The notes under the pieces are model-generated. The model was given only the letters and a program-made list of their open reading frames with translations, was not told the origin of the DNA and searched no databases. The position numbers and the translations under genes were made by a program. Below are positions 60,139-64,000 of a DNA stretch of 64,000 bases, in pieces (the first letter of the stretch is position 1; the number at the start of each line of letters is the position of its first letter). Source of the DNA: Larimichthys crocea (lineage: Eukaryota > Chordata > Actinopteri > Sciaenidae); the NCBI RefSeq assembly GCF_000972845.2, contig NW_020860930.1, positions 671,639 through 735,638 of the forward strand, given 5' to 3'.

Positions 60139-63027
60139 GTACGACGTCCCTTTAAGTCTCTACAGACGTCTGTTTGTCTGTTAGCCTGAACACCTGATCT
60201 GTTCAGAGGAATCTCAAAGACACGATTCACTCGTTCTCGGTACGTAATTAGATCAGATATTTGTTTGAATAGTTGATCAAAGAGTTCACCTCTAAACTCT
60301 CCTCGTGCTGCTTGTTTCTTGTTTCAGGGCAGACTTATATTGAACCTCTCTGATCTAATATAGCTTCAAATGATGGAGTATGTTGTTTTCTATTAAAGGT
60401 TTAATTAAAAAAAAAAAACCTTTGAAGAGCGAGAACATGTGGAGGAGGACATTAGCATGATGAGATTCATACCAACATTAATAAAAGAATAAACGGCCTC
60501 GTTGCTACTGGAAGGTAAATCACATGAAAAAGTCATTGAGCGTGAACTCTGAATAACATCCAACAAACCTGAAGTCGCTCTAATCGGTGCCGAGTCCCTC
60601 CGAGCACGAGGAGCTCCGTCTGATTAGAAAAAACATCAGTTTGTTTCGTTGACATCTCTCGTGGTAACGACCTCCGAGCTCGTTAGCGATCTTTCCTCCT
60701 CCTTGTTTATTAAACTCACATGTGAATCCTGAGGAGAACATTTCAGACCATGCTGCTGCAGCAGACAAACAAAGGGACCTTCACTGACGCAGACCTTTGA
60801 ATTGTTTTGTAATGATGGAATCAGCTGGAACACTAATGACGTCTTCAGGCCTTTCTGTGCTTCAAACTGCTGATGAATTTATACCTGGAAACGTCACCAC
60901 AACCTGCCCAGTCCTGCAAACAGACACTATGGTGAACTCAAACAGCTCCACCTCCCACAGTGAGGCCTGAGAAACTGAGAACCGTTGTCTCCTGGGTCAG
61001 AGTCCTTCAATGTTACATCACGGAGCTTCACAGGTTCATCCAGACGTGATGTAGAAGGTTCAGACCGCTGACGAAGCATCAGTATTCGATGAGTTGGTTG
61101 TGAAAACAGGTTGTAACTGTGACAGTCAAATGTGGAATTTCTTCACGAAACATTCCAAGTATGTTTCCAAATATAACAAAACTCTGCATGTTTCAGTTTT
61201 CATCTTCTGTCCATCTGTTCGATTTCCCGACAACTTTCAATCTGACCTCGAGAACACGATTTGACCTGATAGATGTGGAGTGTCAGGAACAAAAATTGAG
61301 CTTGGTCTTTTTATCAGGGGTGGTGTCAGAGTGAGAGATAACCGATGCAGCATCCAGCAGAGGAAGAGAAATGATGCTGTGAATCTATAAACAAATGTTT
61401 AAACCAAAAACAGGCCTGCGGTGAAATAACGCGACAGGCTGCTCCGTGGATGAGCCATGAAATCAAATGTTTGACAGTTCGGTGAATGATCGGGACACGG
61501 ACGAGCTTTTGGACTTTTTAACGCAGCAGGAACTGTTTGTTAAACTGTTTACGGCTCCGTCACTATCAATACGAATGATCATCAAAACTAGCTCTAACTA
61601 TAACGAACTAACTAAGTTCTAAAACATTTCCTCTTTCATTCCCATTCAACTTTCAGTCTGTTTAGAAATGCAGTCTTCCTGTCCATCAACACATCTCGAA
61701 CACGGAGCAAAGTTTCCTGCTCGTACTCATTTATGTTTTTCCTTGAACTTGAACATTTCCAGCAGCCGCTCTGATTCTCTCTCTGCTGATGAGATGGAAA
61801 ATGAGCGGAGAGGAGCACTCTCACTTTTTACTTTTTCCATTGAATGCACCACAAGCTGTAACCCTCCTCCCGCCACATTGAATGTGTTTGTATGTGTTGA
61901 GTTAGCAGCCTAAATGAAAGTGCATCAAACGCACCGCTGCTTCAGGACTTTTTATTTACCTCCACCTACTAATGCATGGAGGCGACATTACCGGTGTCAG
62001 GGTAGCTCGTTTCCTTTCCTTCACAAACAAGCCCTGAAAGGAAGTTTGAATGTTTCCACTAACAACTTTTCAGCAACCACCTACATCTCTGTATTTCACT
62101 GCATGGAGTCGTCCTGACGAACACTTCAGCCATGTGTTATTATTTCTGTTAGTCCCAGGTGTAGCTGTTAAAACAGTTAGTATACAGACTGCATGTGTAT
62201 CTGTATTTAACACTACAGTTCATGGCTCAAACAATGTTCTGTTCTTACAAACTCTGCATGTTATCGACTGCTCTGTGTTCTGGGTGTAAGTCTTTGGTCT
62301 GTAGTTCAGAAAACATTTCTCTGCTGCACAGATCGTCTGGTGGAGGAGATGGAGGACTGGAAGCATCAGTGACTTTGTAGCAAACAAACATTATCAAACA
62401 TTATTTCCTCCAGGTGACGCTGACTGCGACCTTTGCAGCTGACAGACAGACGTTTAGCGGCGGTGAAGGCCGTCGTCAGTCTTGCTTTACGTCCCGCGTG
62501 AACCGATGAAGCGATTTCGTCCGTGGCCTTTCAGCCGAACAGCACCGCGGTCGCAAACTGAACTCGCTCAGTCAGGCTCTAATGACATTTCATATGACAC
62601 CTCGTACATCCTTAAACATTGTATGTTCTACAGCAGTGAATTAATAAACTAATGATTAAATAGGTTCTATCTATATCGGATGGTTTCAGTTGTCAGTCTA
62701 ACACTCAGTGACACAGTTCACACAGCCTGATAGTAAAGGTGCAGTTTCAAAGGTCACACAGCAAAACTCTGCAGGTCTTCATGAAGCTTCTTTAACATCT
62801 CCTGAGCGTCCCCATCGTCCCTCTCTCTGTCACGTCATTATATTTTATCTGCCTGAACACTAAAGTTAACAATACCAGCAAAGCCTCTTTTACAACAGCT
62901 ACATGATAAAATACAGCTTAATAAAGTCGCAAATACGAGGACGAGGTCACGATGACGGAGATGAAGTTACAAAGTCTCAGTGTCAGACAGGAACTCTGGT
63001 CTGATCCGTCTGTCTGTCCTCCTTCAG
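60139..63027 (+). other. grid1: grid1 intron (2.9 kb), nothing recognised
   Basis: Bounded by GTACGA and CCTCCTTCAG. Free of long microsatellites, in contrast to the neighbouring introns. I see no repeat family or exon. A GC-richer patch with many CpG lies at 62450-62580. Confidence 0.85.
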
Positions 63028-63147
63028 GGAAACATCACAGGTCTGACCGGTACGATGGATTTTAAGGACAGCGGCTCCAACTCTCACGTCCAGTTTGAGA
63101 TCCTCGGCTCCAGCTTCAGTGAGACCTTCGGCAAGGACATCAAGCGG
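63028..63147 (+). CDS. grid1: Glutamate receptor delta-1 (GluD1) ATD exon D, 120 nt
   Basis: Forty codons in phase 0, from GNITGLTGTMDFKDSGSNSH to VQFEILGSSFSETFGKDIKR. Acceptor CCTTCAG, donor GTGAGT. It is the end of the ATD, just before the linker to the ligand-binding domain. SETFGKD is specific for GluD1 (GluD2 reads EELGRG here as I recall). NIT near the start is an N-glycosylation sequon, fitting an extracellular position; human GluD1 has HIT there, so the sequon may be specific to fish. The following exon, expected to start near LATWD, is not within the remaining 850 bp. Confidence 0.96.
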
Positions 63148-64000
63148 GTGAGTTTAACCGTGTTGGTGCAGCGGCGACACCGCCTACATGTGTCCACCTA
63201 AAGAGCTGCAGCCTCATACACAGACCATAAAGGCCTTTTGGCCTTTTTTCTGTGGGCGGAGGATTTGATTGAGACAGCATGGTTCAGCATAAGTTCAGAG
63301 TCTTGATACTGAGCGGACAAGATGTGTTTATATAGAGATGCATGCTGTCGTGTCCCGATATGAATCCTAAATTACGTGACTGTGACCCTGAGTCAGGCTG
63401 CGAGCAGTCAGTGTTTCAGAAGCGTTTCTGACTCTGTGGACGTTTCACCATGTTTATGTGCTTCCACCATGTTTGTGAGCTAGATACGAAGTTACTGCAG
63501 CGGACACGTTTTATTCCTGGAAAAGACTTTCTGCTCGATTATGTTCAGACTGGTGTTGATTACTTCTTCACAAAGCTTCACGGCTCTGAAGCAGAACGGA
63601 AAGTAGGGTTGCAAAATTCTGGAAACATAGTTGAGGAAAATCTTTGATACATTTAATTTACATTTAAAACATTTGAGCTGGTGGACGACATGATATTGTT
63701 CAATAAAATAATTCAGACTTGAATAAATCTGTTTTTTTAATTGTTTTATTTTGTGTTATGTTTAGATTCATGTTTGGATATGATGCCGTTTGTTTAAATT
63801 ACCCACAATGTTCTTTTGTTGTTTTTTTGGTTTGTTTATGATTTTGAATATTCCCATAATTCCTGAGCTTAACTTCCCATGGAAAGTTTCTGGAAATTTA
63901 CCTGAAACTTTACACCCCTTTGCAACCCTAACGGACAGTGATCTGGTGTTTCTCTGTGTGGTTCAGGTTTGTCTTAGATACGTTATGTCGGCTGAAGGCT
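63148..64000 (+). other. grid1: grid1 intron, 5' part (runs off the window)
   Basis: Starts with GTGAGT. Contains a hAT-like MITE (63605-63930). No exon for the ligand-binding domain linker is visible before the window ends. Confidence 0.85.
63605..63930. mobile_element. hAT-like MITE, complete
   Basis: Begins TAGGGTTGCAAAATTCTGGA and ends CACCCCTTTGCAACCCTA, so the terminal 12 bp are exact inverted repeats, with weaker symmetry further in (TCTGGAAAC against GTTTCTGGA). TAGGG fits the terminal consensus of hAT elements. The flanks CGGAAAAG and ACGGACAG can be read as a diverged 8-bp target duplication. The 326-bp interior is AT-rich with no transposase frame, so the copy is non-autonomous. 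I recognise the ends as those of an abundant fish family. Confidence 0.8.

Overview
The window looks like a teleost fish genome, probably a spiny-rayed (percomorph) fish. The grounds are four split exons of a vertebrate glutamate receptor gene, a very dense load of CA/GT microsatellites, and several interspersed repeats I recognise from memory as typical of teleosts: a tRNA-headed SINE, a hAT-type MITE starting TAGGGTTGCAAA, and other common fish repeats. There is no sign of prokaryotic gene organisation. Nearly all of the open reading frames on either strand are chance frames in intron or microsatellite DNA.

The one gene I can support is grid1 (glutamate ionotropic receptor delta subunit 1, GluD1), on the + strand. 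Four consecutive, phase-0 exons lie at 51015-51068, 57402-57575, 59977-60138 and 63028-63147. Together they encode 170 residues from the second half of the extracellular amino-terminal domain (ATD), the part of GluD1 that contacts cerebellin/neurexin complexes at synapses. Earlier exons (signal peptide and first half of the ATD) and later exons (ligand-binding domain, membrane segments, C-tail) lie outside the window. Positions 1-51014 therefore appear to be the 3' part of one very long intron.

The intron is built from repeats. At 705-2048 sits a 1.34-kb foldback element with roughly 500-600-bp inverted arms and a second hairpin nested in its loop. A repeat family with a perfect 64-66-bp palindrome has two long copies in opposite orientation (35641-36210 and 49681-50250) and at least three degraded relatives (9391-9493, 22760-22925, 24190-24256). 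It carries the decayed start of what looks like a transposon-encoded protein. Other families include a three-copy repeat (30985, 37130, 45462), two copies of the GGGATAGTTCAGGTATTTTGG repeat, two copies of the GGCTGGCTCCAGAAGTGAG repeat, two tRNA-derived SINE pieces, and a complete hAT-like MITE in the last intron (63605-63930). Simple sequence is abundant: about twenty CA/GT arrays, a 404-bp pyrimidine-only-like tract (24928-25331), a CTGT array (25604-25667) and a GACA array (38753-38897).

No CRISPR array, operon, rRNA or functional tRNA gene is visible. Family assignments rest on reading the sequence and on memory of families; nothing was searched. Regions listed as empty mean I saw nothing supportable, not that they were shown to be functionless.
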